Assembly: GCF_024198215.1 (NCBI RefSeq)
Contig: NZ_JAKCFA010000003.1
Location: 62,001-126,000 of the forward strand
Direction of reading: 5' to 3'
From: Myxococcus qinghaiensis
GTDB lineage: Bacteria; Myxococcota; Myxococcia; Myxococcales; Myxococcaceae
DNA: 64,000 nt
Both the position numbers and the translations under genes were made by a program. Of this stretch, positions 52,076-59,928 are shown one piece after another. Each line of letters opens with the position of its first letter. The first letter of the stretch is position 1. A model generated the notes under the pieces. It had not been told where the DNA came from, did not search any database, and saw nothing but the letters and a program-made list of their open reading frames with translations.

Positions 52076-53014
52076 ATGCGGGTTCTCGTCACGGGAGCGG
52101 ATGGGTTCGTCGGCAGGCATCTGTGCGCGCTTCTGCGCGCCGCCGGTGACGAGGTGGTTGAAGCGCATGGGCCACGCGGAGAGGGCGTCAGCAGCAGCGC
52201 CCTCCACTTCGACGTGGCCAACGAGGCCGCGGTGAAGGCCGCCGTGGCCGAGGCGAAGCCGGACGGCGTCATCCACCTCGCGGGCTTCAGCTCGGTGGCC
52301 AAGAGCCACCACAACCCCTCGCGCGTGTTCGCGGTGAACACCATGGGGGTGGTGCATCTGTTGACGGCGCTGCGGGAGAACGCGCCGAAGACGCGCGTCG
52401 TCCTCGTGGGCTCGGGAGAGGTGTACGGCCCGGTGCCCGAGGGTACGCGCGCCACCGAGGACACCCCGGCGGTGCCGCTGAGCCCCTACGCGGCCTCCAA
52501 GTCCGCGGCGGAGCTGGCCGGTGTGCAGTTCCACCGCAGCTACGGGCTGGAAGTCATGATGGCGCGGCCCTTCAACCACCTGGGCGCAGGCCAGGACCCG
52601 ACGTTCGTCGTGCCCTCCTTCGCCTCGCAGATTCGAGCGATTGGCCTGGGCACGGTGGACCCGGTGCTGCGCACGGGCAACCTGGACGCGGTGCGCGACT
52701 TCTCCCACGTGCGTGACGTGGTGGAGGCGTACCGGCTGCTGCTGGTGAAGGGCGAGCCCGGGCAGGCGTACAACATCTGCAGCGGCGAGGGACGCACCAT
52801 CCGCAGCCTGCTGGAGGAGATGCTGACGCTCGCGGGAGTGAATGCGCGCATCGAGTTGGACCCCGCGCGCCTGCGGCCCTCCGACATCCCTAGCCTCATC
52901 GGCGCTCCCGACAAGCTGCGCGCGCTGGGCTGGGCGCCGAAGCTGACGGTGACGGACGCGCTGCGCGACGTGCTGGGCCCCAAGGTCCCGGGCGCCCTCC
53001 GCGCCCAGGGCTGA
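52076..53014 (+). CDS. rmd: GDP-4-keto-6-deoxy-D-mannose reductase (NAD-dependent epimerase/dehydratase family)
   Basis: 312 aa, starting at the base after the gmd stop. It reduces the GMD product to GDP-D-rhamnose (Rmd). Rossmann VTGADGFVGRHLCALL, catalytic SGEVYGPVPEG and PYAASKSAAELAG (Y, K), and RPFNHLGAGQDPTFVVPSFA are as expected for Rmd. GDP-fucose synthase is another possible reading of the family, but the Gmd-Rmd order favours D-rhamnose as in P. aeruginosa A-band synthesis. A perfect hairpin ends the unit. Confidence 0.85.
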   Translation: MRVLVTGADGFVGRHLCALLRAAGDEVVEAHGPRGEGVSSSALHFDVANEAAVKAAVAEAKPDGVIHLAGFSSVAKSHHNPSRVFAVNTMGVVHLLTALRENAPKTRVVLVGSGEVYGPVPEGTRATEDTPAVPLSPYAASKSAAELAGVQFHRSYGLEVMMARPFNHLGAGQDPTFVVPSFASQIRAIGLGTVDPVLRTGNLDAVRDFSHVRDVVEAYRLLLVKGEPGQAYNICSGEGRTIRSLLEEMLTLAGVNARIELDPARLRPSDIPSLIGAPDKLRALGWAPKLTVTDALRDVLGPKVPGALRAQG

Positions 53015-53026
53015 GGCCCGCACCGC

Positions 53027-53058
53027 ACGGGAGGTGCCTCACCCGGGGCGCCTCCCGT
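53027..53058 (+). terminator. Hairpin terminator after rmd
   Basis: ACGGGAGGTGCC (53027-53038) and GGCGCCTCCCGT (53047-53058) form a 12-bp stem with one G-U pair and an 8-base loop, 13 bases after the stop. Confidence 0.85.
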
Positions 53059-53109
53059 CCAGCGGTTGCCCGACTGGACGGTGCTTGTCAGGACCGCGCG
53101 CGTCAGGCG

Positions 53110-53130
53110 TTGGTGTACAATCCACACCAA
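53110..53130. promoter_or_regulatory. Palindrome over the -10 region of the NADAR gene
   Basis: TTGGTGT (53110-53116), spacer ACAATCC, ACACCAA (53124-53130): perfect 7-bp arms. A consensus-like TACAAT -10 (53116-53121) lies inside it, so a repressor bound here would occlude the promoter of the gene at 53145. Confidence 0.5.
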
Positions 53131-53144
53131 CCTGGAGGCTCGCG

Positions 53145-53705
53145 ATGGCTGGAACTCAGCGGCAGGGCAGGTTCACCTTTTTCTGGAAGGAAGAGTCGCC
53201 CTTCTCGCAGTGGCACCGCTCCGCCTTCGTCGTGGACGGAGTCCCTTACGGCTGCACGGAGCAGTACATGATGGCGGGCAAGGCGCGCGTCTTCGGTGAC
53301 GCGGAGGTGCTCGCCAGCATCCTGAAGACGTCTGCGCCCAAGGCGCAGAAGGCGCTGGGCCGCAAGGTGCGCGGCTTCGATGGCGCCACCTGGGAGCGGG
53401 AGCGAGAGCGCATCGTCTACGAGGGCAATCGCGCGAAGTTCACGCAGAACGCGTCGCTGCTGGAGGCGTTGCTGGCCACCGCTGGCACGGAGCTGGTGGA
53501 AGCCAGTCCCATGGACCGCATCTGGGGCGTGGGGTTGAGCATGGACAACCCCCTCATCCAGGACCCCTCCAAGTGGAGGGGGCTCAATCTATTGGGCAAG
53601 GTGCTGACGCGCCTGCGTGAGGACCTCCTCGCGGAGGGCCTCACCGTGGCCTCCGTCAGCGCTTCACGTGCGTCCACGCATCCAGACGTCGCACCAGGGA
53701 AGTGA
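53145..53705 (+). CDS. NADAR (YbiA-like) family protein
   Basis: 186 aa from ATG at 53145 with GGAGG upstream. The NADAR core is complete: FFWKEESPFSQWHRSAFVVD, CTEQYMMAGKARVFGD, FDGATWERERERIVYEGNRA, MDRIWGVGLSMDNPLIQDPS, WRGLNLLGKVLTRLREDL. YbiA and relatives hydrolyse riboflavin-pathway intermediates or ADP-ribosyl linkages; NADAR proteins also remove ADP-ribose from guanine bases and are seen in phage-defence systems. It is a single-domain protein with a 20-residue tail. The last 50 bases overlap the 3' end of the convergent gene at 53656. Confidence 0.88.
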   Translation: MAGTQRQGRFTFFWKEESPFSQWHRSAFVVDGVPYGCTEQYMMAGKARVFGDAEVLASILKTSAPKAQKALGRKVRGFDGATWERERERIVYEGNRAKFTQNASLLEALLATAGTELVEASPMDRIWGVGLSMDNPLIQDPSKWRGLNLLGKVLTRLREDLLAEGLTVASVSASRASTHPDVAPGK

Positions 53706-54381
53706 GCGTCCACAGGTCCGCGGGGTTGTCGGGGCGCACCGCGTCCAGGGCGCGCAGCAGCGCCGCTCTGGAGCGTTCCTCGCCCCACTCGGACAGCACG
53801 CGCAGCGCCATCAACGAGGACTGACGCGAGAGCAGCTCCAACAGCACCTCCACCACGCGAGGGCTGCGTTCATCCGCGAGGCGCTGCACCGCCTCGTGGC
53901 GCTCCTCCGGCGTCGAGGCCGGGTCCGCCAGTCGCTCCGCGAGGGCCTGGAAGCGCGCCTCGGCCAGCAAGGGGCGCGGGCCGGGCGTGTCCCAGTGCTC
54001 CACGGTGACGCTCGTGCGCCCGAAGGCGACGACCTCGCGGCGCACGCCATCGTCACCGAACAGGCCCATGAGCCGCTCCGGGGCGGGACGGCCTCCCACG
54101 AGCAACTTCTCCGCGCGCTCCGACAGCTCTGGGGAAGCACCGAGCAGGTGCACCCGCAGCACCGTGGCCTCCGCCTGGAAGCGGGCCTCCGGACGGACGC
54201 GCTCCGACTTGAGGAACACCTCCGCCATGCCGCCCGCGCGCACGTACCAGCGGTACTCGAGCCACACGGCGCTCGGCCGCAAGGCGAAGCGGTCCTCCTC
54301 CGCCTCGACGAGCCGAGCGGCGCCTTCCTCCAGGCCGCTGAAGCGCTGCTCCAGTACGGCCAGGGCCTCCGAGAGCTTCAT
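53656..54381 (-). CDS. Hypothetical protein with a HEAT-like C-terminal part
   Basis: 241 aa, ATG at 54381. No known catalytic motif. The N-terminal half (LEQRFSGLEEGAARLVEAEE, VWLEYRWYVRAGGMAEVFLK) is a mixed alpha/beta region, and the second half (PEERHEAVQRLADERSPRVV, VLLELLSRQSSLMALRVLSE) has the paired-helix rhythm of HEAT/ARM repeats. It overlaps the NADAR gene by 50 bases tail-to-tail. The lipoprotein gene downstream on the same strand is 26 bases away, so probably one unit. Confidence 0.62.
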   Translation of the reverse strand: MKLSEALAVLEQRFSGLEEGAARLVEAEEDRFALRPSAVWLEYRWYVRAGGMAEVFLKSERVRPEARFQAEATVLRVHLLGASPELSERAEKLLVGGRPAPERLMGLFGDDGVRREVVAFGRTSVTVEHWDTPGPRPLLAEARFQALAERLADPASTPEERHEAVQRLADERSPRVVEVLLELLSRQSSLMALRVLSEWGEERSRAALLRALDAVRPDNPADLWTLTSLVRRLDAWTHVKR

Positions 54382-54406
54382 GTCGCGTCCAGGTCCACCA
54401 CGAGGT

Positions 54407-54931
54407 TCAGAACGAGTAGCTCACGGGCGCGGACAGTCCGGGCAGGGCCAGCTCCACCGTGCCGGAGCCCTTGCCCGCCTGCGCGGCCCACGTCTGCGAG
54501 ATGGGGCTCAGGTCGTATTGCAGCTCGGCGAACTTCATGGCCTTGCAGCGGTCTCCGTTGGCGTTGTGAATCATCACCAGATTGGCCACCGGCGCCGCGC
54601 TGGCGTTCTTCTGGAGCGTGCCGTCCCAGGCCAGCGTGTACGTGTGCTCGGCGCAGCCGCCGCCATGCGAGACGTTGAGCGTCAGGATGTTGCCGGCGAC
54701 CTTCGCCCCCTCGATGTTGATGGGGTCCTGGGGCTGGGGATTGGCTTTGACTTGAAGCGGCAGCGCCTCGGCGGGCTTCACCGCTTCACCGGGCGACGGA
54801 GCCTCCGCGCCGGGAGAGGCCGCCACGTCCTGCTCCACCTGAGGCTCTCCGGGGTTCTGCTTCCCGGGAGCGTTCGCGCACCCGACCAGGAGACCGCTCA
54901 GCACGAGGCCACTCCACATGAGCTTTCGCAT
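54407..54931 (-). CDS. Lipoprotein of unknown function
   Basis: 174 aa from ATG at 54931; GGAGG sits six bases upstream of it, and the ATG at 54937 would be too close. Lipobox GLLVGCAN. After a Pro/Ala/Glu linker comes a compact domain with SHGGGCAEHTYTLAWDG and NGDRCKAMKFAELQYDLSPI, two Cys that may pair, and a C-terminal beta strand. It is not assigned to a family. Predicted periplasmic or outer-membrane lipoprotein. Confidence 0.65.
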   Translation of the reverse strand: MRKLMWSGLVLSGLLVGCANAPGKQNPGEPQVEQDVAASPGAEAPSPGEAVKPAEALPLQVKANPQPQDPINIEGAKVAGNILTLNVSHGGGCAEHTYTLAWDGTLQKNASAAPVANLVMIHNANGDRCKAMKFAELQYDLSPISQTWAAQAGKGSGTVELALPGLSAPVSYSF

Positions 54932-54986
54932 CGTCATCCTCCACTTCCGATTCGACCGCGAGGGACCACCGACTTCGCTCCCGCGC

Positions 54987-56090
54987 TCAGCGTCGGAGCG
55001 CGGCCTCGTACACCGCCAGCGTTCCTTCCGCCGTCCGTTCCCAGGTGAACTCCGCGGCCCGGGCCTTGCCCTTCTCGGCCAGGGCACTGCGTTCCCCTGG
55101 TGAGCGCAGCAGTCGATGGATGGCCTCCGCGAGCCCCTCCGCGTCGTCCGGACTCACCGCCAGGGCCGCGCTGCCGCAGACCTCCGGGAGCGAGCCCGCC
55201 GTCGAGACGATGGCCGGCGTCCCCAGGCGCATCGCCTCCAGCGGAGGCAGGCCGAAGCCCTCGTAGCGCGAGGGGAAGACGAACAGGGACGCGCGCCGCA
55301 TCAGCTCGTAGAACACCGGCTCCGCCTGGTAGCCCAGCGGGCGGATGTCGAGCCCCTCCGCGCGCAGCCGGGAGATGCGCGACTCCACGCGGCCCGAGCC
55401 GAACCAGCTCTGCCCCGCGAGCACCAGCGACGCCGGCCGCCCCTGGGCCTTCAGGCGCTCCATCGCGTCCAGCACCAGGTCCACGTTCTTCCGCACGTCG
55501 AGCGAGCCCGCGTAGAGGACAAAGTCCTTGGGCAATGCGAGCGCGCGCAGGAAGTCCACGCTCGTCGCGTCGAGCACGGGCGCATGGACATGGTCCACGC
55601 CGATGGGCACCACCACGGCGCGCGACTCCACTTCCGGGAAGCGCTCCAGCAAGTCGTTCCGCGTGCGCTCGCTGATGCACACCACCCGGTCGGCCAGCAT
55701 CAGGCTGCGCGACAACCACAGCCGGAACTGCCAGCGGAACTTCGCCGACACGGTGTCCGGCATGATGAGCGGAATCAGGTCCAGCACCGTGAGCACGTAC
55801 GCGGTGCCAGGGACGCGCATCAGGGGCAGGTTGAAGTTGCCGAGCGCGTGGTACAGCGCGGGCTTCGAGCGCTCCAACACCCGGGGAAGCCGGGCGAGCG
55901 TCCAGGCGGTGCGGCCACTGTCGCCTCTCGGATGGTCGCCCGAGCCGCGCGCGCCCAGCTTCTCCAACCGCACACCCCTGGCCTCCAGCGCGCCCGCGAG
56001 ACAGCGGGTGTAGAGGCCGATTCCGGTGGTGGGCTCATCCCAGAGCGTCGCGTCGAAAGCGATGGGGCCGGTGGACACGGAGCGCCTCAT
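54987..56090 (-). CDS. GT4-family glycosyltransferase
   Basis: 367 aa. GT-B fold enzyme: N-terminal GIGLYTRCLAGALEARGVRL, HALGNFNLPLMRVPG, VVCISERTRNDLLERFPEVE; C-terminal domain VLYAGSLDVRKNVDLVLDAM, FVFPSRYEGFGLPPLEAMRL with the E-x7-E retaining motif and GSLPEVCGSAALAVSPDDAE. The PSRYEGFGLP and RKNVDLVL signatures match WbaZ/mannosyltransferase-like enzymes using GDP- or UDP-sugar donors. Likely transfers a sugar to a membrane-associated O-antigen or exopolysaccharide intermediate. The ATG at 56090 is only 29 bp from the divergent glycosyltransferase start. Confidence 0.9.
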   Translation of the reverse strand: MRRSVSTGPIAFDATLWDEPTTGIGLYTRCLAGALEARGVRLEKLGARGSGDHPRGDSGRTAWTLARLPRVLERSKPALYHALGNFNLPLMRVPGTAYVLTVLDLIPLIMPDTVSAKFRWQFRLWLSRSLMLADRVVCISERTRNDLLERFPEVESRAVVVPIGVDHVHAPVLDATSVDFLRALALPKDFVLYAGSLDVRKNVDLVLDAMERLKAQGRPASLVLAGQSWFGSGRVESRISRLRAEGLDIRPLGYQAEPVFYELMRRASLFVFPSRYEGFGLPPLEAMRLGTPAIVSTAGSLPEVCGSAALAVSPDDAEGLAEAIHRLLRSPGERSALAEKGKARAAEFTWERTAEGTLAVYEAALRR

Positions 56091-56119
56091 ACCACGCCCC
56101 TGTGATAGGCAGGGCGCGC

Positions 56120-58354
56120 ATGGCGATTCACCAGTTGATAGCGAGCTTCGTGCCCGGAGACGCCACCGGGCAGGCCGCGTTGCACCTGCAGCTCCTCCTG
56201 CGCCGGCTGGGTGTGTGGGGCGGCCTGTACGCCGATGAGGTGGGCGCGGGCCTGGAGGGATTGGCCAGTCCCGCGTCGACGCTGAAGCCGGAGCCAGGCG
56301 ACCTGGTGCTCTATCACCACGGCATCGCTTCGCCGCTGAGCAGCCGGCTGATGCACCTGCCGTGTCGCCGTGGCCTCGTGTTCCACAACATCAGCCCCGC
56401 GCGCTTCTACTCGGGCCTGTCGTTGGAGAACGCGCTGGTGGCCGGGCGCGCGCAGCTCGCCGCGATGGCGCCCTTCGTGGACGTGGCCATCGGCGTGTCG
56501 GACTACAACGCCGCCGAGCTGCGCGTCGCGGGCTACCGCAACGTCCACACGGTGCCGCTGCTCATCGAGCCGGAGCGCTTCGGCCCCGACCGCGCGGACG
56601 CGAAGCTGCTGCGCGAGTTGTCGGGCCCGGGCCCCGTGCTGCTCGGCGTCAGCCGGGTGATGCCGCACAAGCGCTTCGAGGACCTCATCGCCCTGCACCG
56701 CGAGGTGCTGCGGCTGCGTCCCCAGGCGCGCCTGTTGATGGTGGGCGGGTACGAGCCGGGCAGTCGCTACTTCCGTTCGCTCAAGCGCGAGACGAAGGGC
56801 TTGAGCGGTGTGAACTTCCTGGGCCGGTTGAGCCACGCGGAGCTGGTGGCCGCGTACCGCTCCGCCTCTGTGTTCGTGTCGATGAGCGAGCACGAGGGCT
56901 TCGGGGTTCCGCTCATCGAGGCCATGGCGGCGGACGTGCCCGTGCTGGCGTATGGCGCCGCGGCGGTGCCGGAGACACTGGGCGGCGCGGGCATCGCGTT
57001 CGACCAGAAGCGCTTCGCGTTCCTCGCGGAGCTGGCGGTGGACCTGAGCGAGGACCTGTCGCTTCGCGAGCCCATCATCGCCGGCCAACGGCGACGACTG
57101 GAGCACTTCTCCTCCAAGTCCGTGCAGGGGGCGCTGTCACAAGCCCTGAAGCCGTTCCTGCCCGCGCCGCGTCCCCGTCGCGCGCCGCCGAAGCGGCCTC
57201 GTGTCGCGGTGGTGGTGCAGCGATATGGCGAGGTGACGGGAGGTGCGGAGATGCTGGCCGCGCAGGTGGCCGAGCGCCTCACGCCGCACTGGGACCTCAC
57301 GGTGCTGACCACGTGCGCGAAGAACCACCTGTCCTGGGAGAATGCCTTCCCGGAAGGACCAGACCAGGTGCGCGGCGTGGACGTGCTGCGCTTCCCGGTG
57401 ACGCGGGTCCGCAACATCCGGGGCTTCAACGGGCTGTCGCGAAAGCTCTTCGACAAGAGCAACGAGCGGCTGCGCGAGGAGCAGTGGGTGGCCGAGCAGG
57501 GCCCGCTGGCACCGGGGCTGCTGCGCCATCTGGCCGACACGCGGAACACGTATGACGGCTACCTGTTCTTCACGTACCTCTATGCGCCCACGGTGTGGGG
57601 CATGCCGCTGGTGGCGGACCGCTCGCTGCTCGTGCCGACGACGCACGACGAGGCGCCCATCCGCTTCGATGCGTACCGCGACGTCTTCGAGCTTCCCCGC
57701 GCGCTGCTCTGCCTGACGCCGGAGGAGCTGACCATCATCGAGAAGTACTTCCCGGGCCATGCGAGGACGCGCGTGGTGGGCGTGGGCGTGGAGCGCCCGG
57801 CCGCGGATGGGGCTCGCTTCCGCCAGAAGCACGGCGTGCACCGCGACTACCTGCTCTACATAGGGCGGCAGGAGCCGGGCAAGGGCGTGCCGGAGCTGCT
57901 CCAGTTCCATCAGGCCTTGAAGCAGCGGTATGCGGATGCGCCGGACCTGGTGCTCGCGGGTGACGCGCACATGCCGCTGGAAGGCGACGGCGTGCGCTAC
58001 CTGGGACGCATCCCCGAGCAGGACAAGCACGACGCGCTGGCGGGTGCGCTGGCAGTGGTGGTGCCCTCTCGCTACGAGAGCCTGTCGCTGCTCACGCTGG
58101 AGGCCTTCGCACAGGGCACGCCGGTGCTGGTGAACGGACGCTCGGACGTGCTGGTGGGACAGGTGGCGCGCAGTGGCGCGGGACGCGCGTATACGGACCT
58201 GGACTCGTTCATCCAGGGGCTGCGCGAAGTGGGCGAGGCGCGGAAGGCGTTGGGCGCCAGGGGCCTGGCGTATGTGAAGAAACAAGGGTGGCCGCAGGTG
58301 GTGGCCGCCTACCGGGATGAGCTGCAACGCATCCTCGAGGAGAAGCATCGATGA
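56120..58354 (+). CDS. Double-domain GT4 glycosyltransferase
   Basis: 744 aa from ATG at 56120; a GTG at 56102 is in frame but less likely because ASFVPGDATGQAALHLQLLL is the conserved start. Two GT-B modules follow each other: residues 1-360 (VSRVMPHKRFEDLIALHREV, VFVSMSEHEGFGVPLIEAMA, YGAAAVPETLGGAGIAFDQK) and residues 365-744 (VAVVVQRYGEVTGGAEMLAA, LYIGRQEPGKGVPELLQFHQ, VVVPSRYESLSLLTLEAFAQ). Both carry an E-x7-E retaining motif. Such two-domain GT4 proteins (WbdA/WbpY-like) polymerise O-antigen rhamnan or mannan, which fits the gmd/rmd genes upstream. Its stop overlaps the next gene by four bases. Confidence 0.9.
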   Translation: MAIHQLIASFVPGDATGQAALHLQLLLRRLGVWGGLYADEVGAGLEGLASPASTLKPEPGDLVLYHHGIASPLSSRLMHLPCRRGLVFHNISPARFYSGLSLENALVAGRAQLAAMAPFVDVAIGVSDYNAAELRVAGYRNVHTVPLLIEPERFGPDRADAKLLRELSGPGPVLLGVSRVMPHKRFEDLIALHREVLRLRPQARLLMVGGYEPGSRYFRSLKRETKGLSGVNFLGRLSHAELVAAYRSASVFVSMSEHEGFGVPLIEAMAADVPVLAYGAAAVPETLGGAGIAFDQKRFAFLAELAVDLSEDLSLREPIIAGQRRRLEHFSSKSVQGALSQALKPFLPAPRPRRAPPKRPRVAVVVQRYGEVTGGAEMLAAQVAERLTPHWDLTVLTTCAKNHLSWENAFPEGPDQVRGVDVLRFPVTRVRNIRGFNGLSRKLFDKSNERLREEQWVAEQGPLAPGLLRHLADTRNTYDGYLFFTYLYAPTVWGMPLVADRSLLVPTTHDEAPIRFDAYRDVFELPRALLCLTPEELTIIEKYFPGHARTRVVGVGVERPAADGARFRQKHGVHRDYLLYIGRQEPGKGVPELLQFHQALKQRYADAPDLVLAGDAHMPLEGDGVRYLGRIPEQDKHDALAGALAVVVPSRYESLSLLTLEAFAQGTPVLVNGRSDVLVGQVARSGAGRAYTDLDSFIQGLREVGEARKALGARGLAYVKKQGWPQVVAAYRDELQRILEEKHR

Positions 58355-59529
58355 AGCTGCTGGGACGCGACATTCCGGCGCGGGAGCTGCTGGCCCGCAT
58401 CGAGGAGCGCCTGCGAACGCGGGGGCTGCCCACTTCCGAAGCGGTGGAGGTGCCCGCCGAGGGCGTCGAGCCTCGGGTAGAGCCGCTGACGTTCAACCTG
58501 CACGCGCTGGAGGAGAACGCCGACGCCACGCGCGCGCTGCCGCTGCAGACACACCGTGGAGGCGCGGGGCAGCTCGTGGTGGTGGCCAAGTGGGCCTTCC
58601 GCAAGTCGTGCCAGGTGTTCATCAACGAGACCCTGGGGCGTCAGCGCGTCTTCAACGGACACGTGCGCGATTCATACGCCCAGCTCTCCGCCGAGGTCGT
58701 CCGTCTGCGCCGCGAGGTCGAGCAACTGCGCGCCCGACAGTCCACGCCCGTGACGGCGGAGGCGTCGAGCACGGTTCAGCCGCGAGTCTCGGAAGCTGCG
58801 TCGGCGGCCCGCCCCGCACGCGCGTCTGATTCAGAGGCGAAGAAGGAGCCGACGCACACGGCACGGCCCGCGGCTCCGTCTCAGCGGTCTGAGCATTCGG
58901 CCGGTCCGGCTCATGGTCCGTCGGAGCAATCACGAGCGAAGGCGGAACAGCCCGCGGCGCCGCCACAGCGGTCTGAGAATTCAGCCGGTCCGGCTCGTGG
59001 CCCGTCGGAGCAGTCGTTAGCGAATGCGGCACAGGCAACGCCGCGGTCTCAGCGGTCTGAGAATTCGGCCGGTCCGGCTCGCCCCCACTCGAAGCATTCG
59101 CGAGCGAAGGCGGCACAGCCTGCTCGTGCTCAGTCAGAGCAATCACGAGCGAAGGCGGAACAGCCTGCTCGTACTCAGTCGAAGCACTCGCGCGCAAAGG
59201 CGGTACAGCCCGCGACGTCATCGCAGCGGTCCGAACGTTCGGCTGGGCCTGCTCGTGCCGCGTCGGAGCACTCACGAACGAAGACGGCGTCCCCCGCTCG
59301 TGCCCACGGTGCGCGAGGAGCGACGCAGAGCGAGCCCTCTCCATCGACCTCGACCGAGGCGGCGGCGGTCCTCCCCAAGCCCCGGACCCAGAAGACCGAC
59401 ACGGAGACCCGGCAGGCACAGCCTCCCACCGCTTCCGTTGCGGCCACGGGGAAGAAGGAACCCTCGCCTCCTTCCGGGAAGCGACCCCGCCCGCCCGCTT
59501 CCAAGCAGCGCCGTCCGAAACGGCGGTAG
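58351..59529 (+). CDS. Glycan-cluster protein with a long low-complexity repeat tail
   Basis: 392 aa; ATGA overlap (58351-58354) couples it to the double glycosyltransferase. Residues about 60-130 (VVVAKWAFRKSCQVFINETL, GRQRVFNGHVRDSYAQLSAE) have the RK..xFI...L.RQ..FN pattern that commonly precedes methyltransferase or glycosyltransferase domains in polysaccharide loci, but no catalytic domain follows. From about 140 the chain is Ser/Ala/Gln/Pro-rich and from about 177 repetitive (28-residue units such as SQRSENSAGPARGPSEQSRA). The tail is basic and probably disordered. Function unknown; perhaps a scaffold or chain-length regulator. Confidence 0.7.
   Translation: MKLLGRDIPARELLARIEERLRTRGLPTSEAVEVPAEGVEPRVEPLTFNLHALEENADATRALPLQTHRGGAGQLVVVAKWAFRKSCQVFINETLGRQRVFNGHVRDSYAQLSAEVVRLRREVEQLRARQSTPVTAEASSTVQPRVSEAASAARPARASDSEAKKEPTHTARPAAPSQRSEHSAGPAHGPSEQSRAKAEQPAAPPQRSENSAGPARGPSEQSLANAAQATPRSQRSENSAGPARPHSKHSRAKAAQPARAQSEQSRAKAEQPARTQSKHSRAKAVQPATSSQRSERSAGPARAASEHSRTKTASPARAHGARGATQSEPSPSTSTEAAAVLPKPRTQKTDTETRQAQPPTASVAATGKKEPSPPSGKRPRPPASKQRRPKRR
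58879..59302 (+). repeat. Degenerate in-frame repeats (84-bp units, some halved to 45 bp)
   Basis: Encodes about four 28-residue units beginning (S/P)QRSE-x-SAGPA and two 15-residue half-units beginning QS(E/K)-x-SRAKA. Units are about 70-85 percent alike by eye. The repeat number is likely variable between strains. Confidence 0.8.
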
Positions 59530-59928
59530 AGCGACTCCCGTGGAACAGACGGCCTTGCCCCGGCCGTCGTGCCACTCCGAGGCGGCGAAATCATCCACAC
59601 GCCTCCGAGCAACATCCGCCATCGGTTTGCATCACTCCAGGCCACGCTGAAGGAGGAGCAGAGCGCGCTCCTCACCCGAGAAAAGGTGTCCTCGCCCCTC
59701 TCTCCAAGGCCCTGACTTCCAGCAAGGCTCCAGGCCTCTCACCGGCCTTCGGTCAGGCACCCGCCTCCCGGCCTCGGAACGCATGCACCCTCGTTCCTCG
59801 TGCCGCCAGGCCCTGTCACCCGGCGAGCGCATCAGGAGCACGCACCCCATCTCCCTCCCGCCCAGAGGAGCGGAGCCTGTGGCGCCCTCGCATTGACGCC
59901 CCTCCCCCTCCGTGCTCAAACCCGGCGC
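59530..59928. other. Intergenic region before the GT2 gene
   Basis: 399 bases. Open frames here are short and GC-driven, with no motifs. A weak hairpin (AGGAGC ... GCTCCT, about 59653-59671) is the only structure. No promoter could be assigned. The GT2 gene may use a promoter in this gap. Confidence 0.35.

Noticed and set aside
53656-53705. Overlap of NADAR and the following gene as a sign that one is false
   Set aside because: Both have normal composition and plausible motifs, and tail-to-tail overlaps occur; the HEAT-like gene also has a ribosomal start far from the overlap.
58879-59302. Possible CRISPR or non-coding repeat array
   Set aside because: Repeats are degenerate, in frame, multiples of three and encode a Ser/Ala/Gln-rich tail; no spacers or cas genes.
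59632-59919. 95-codon minus-strand frame in the gap before the GT2 gene
   Set aside because: No ribosome-binding site or motif; Arg/Gly-rich; probably chance.
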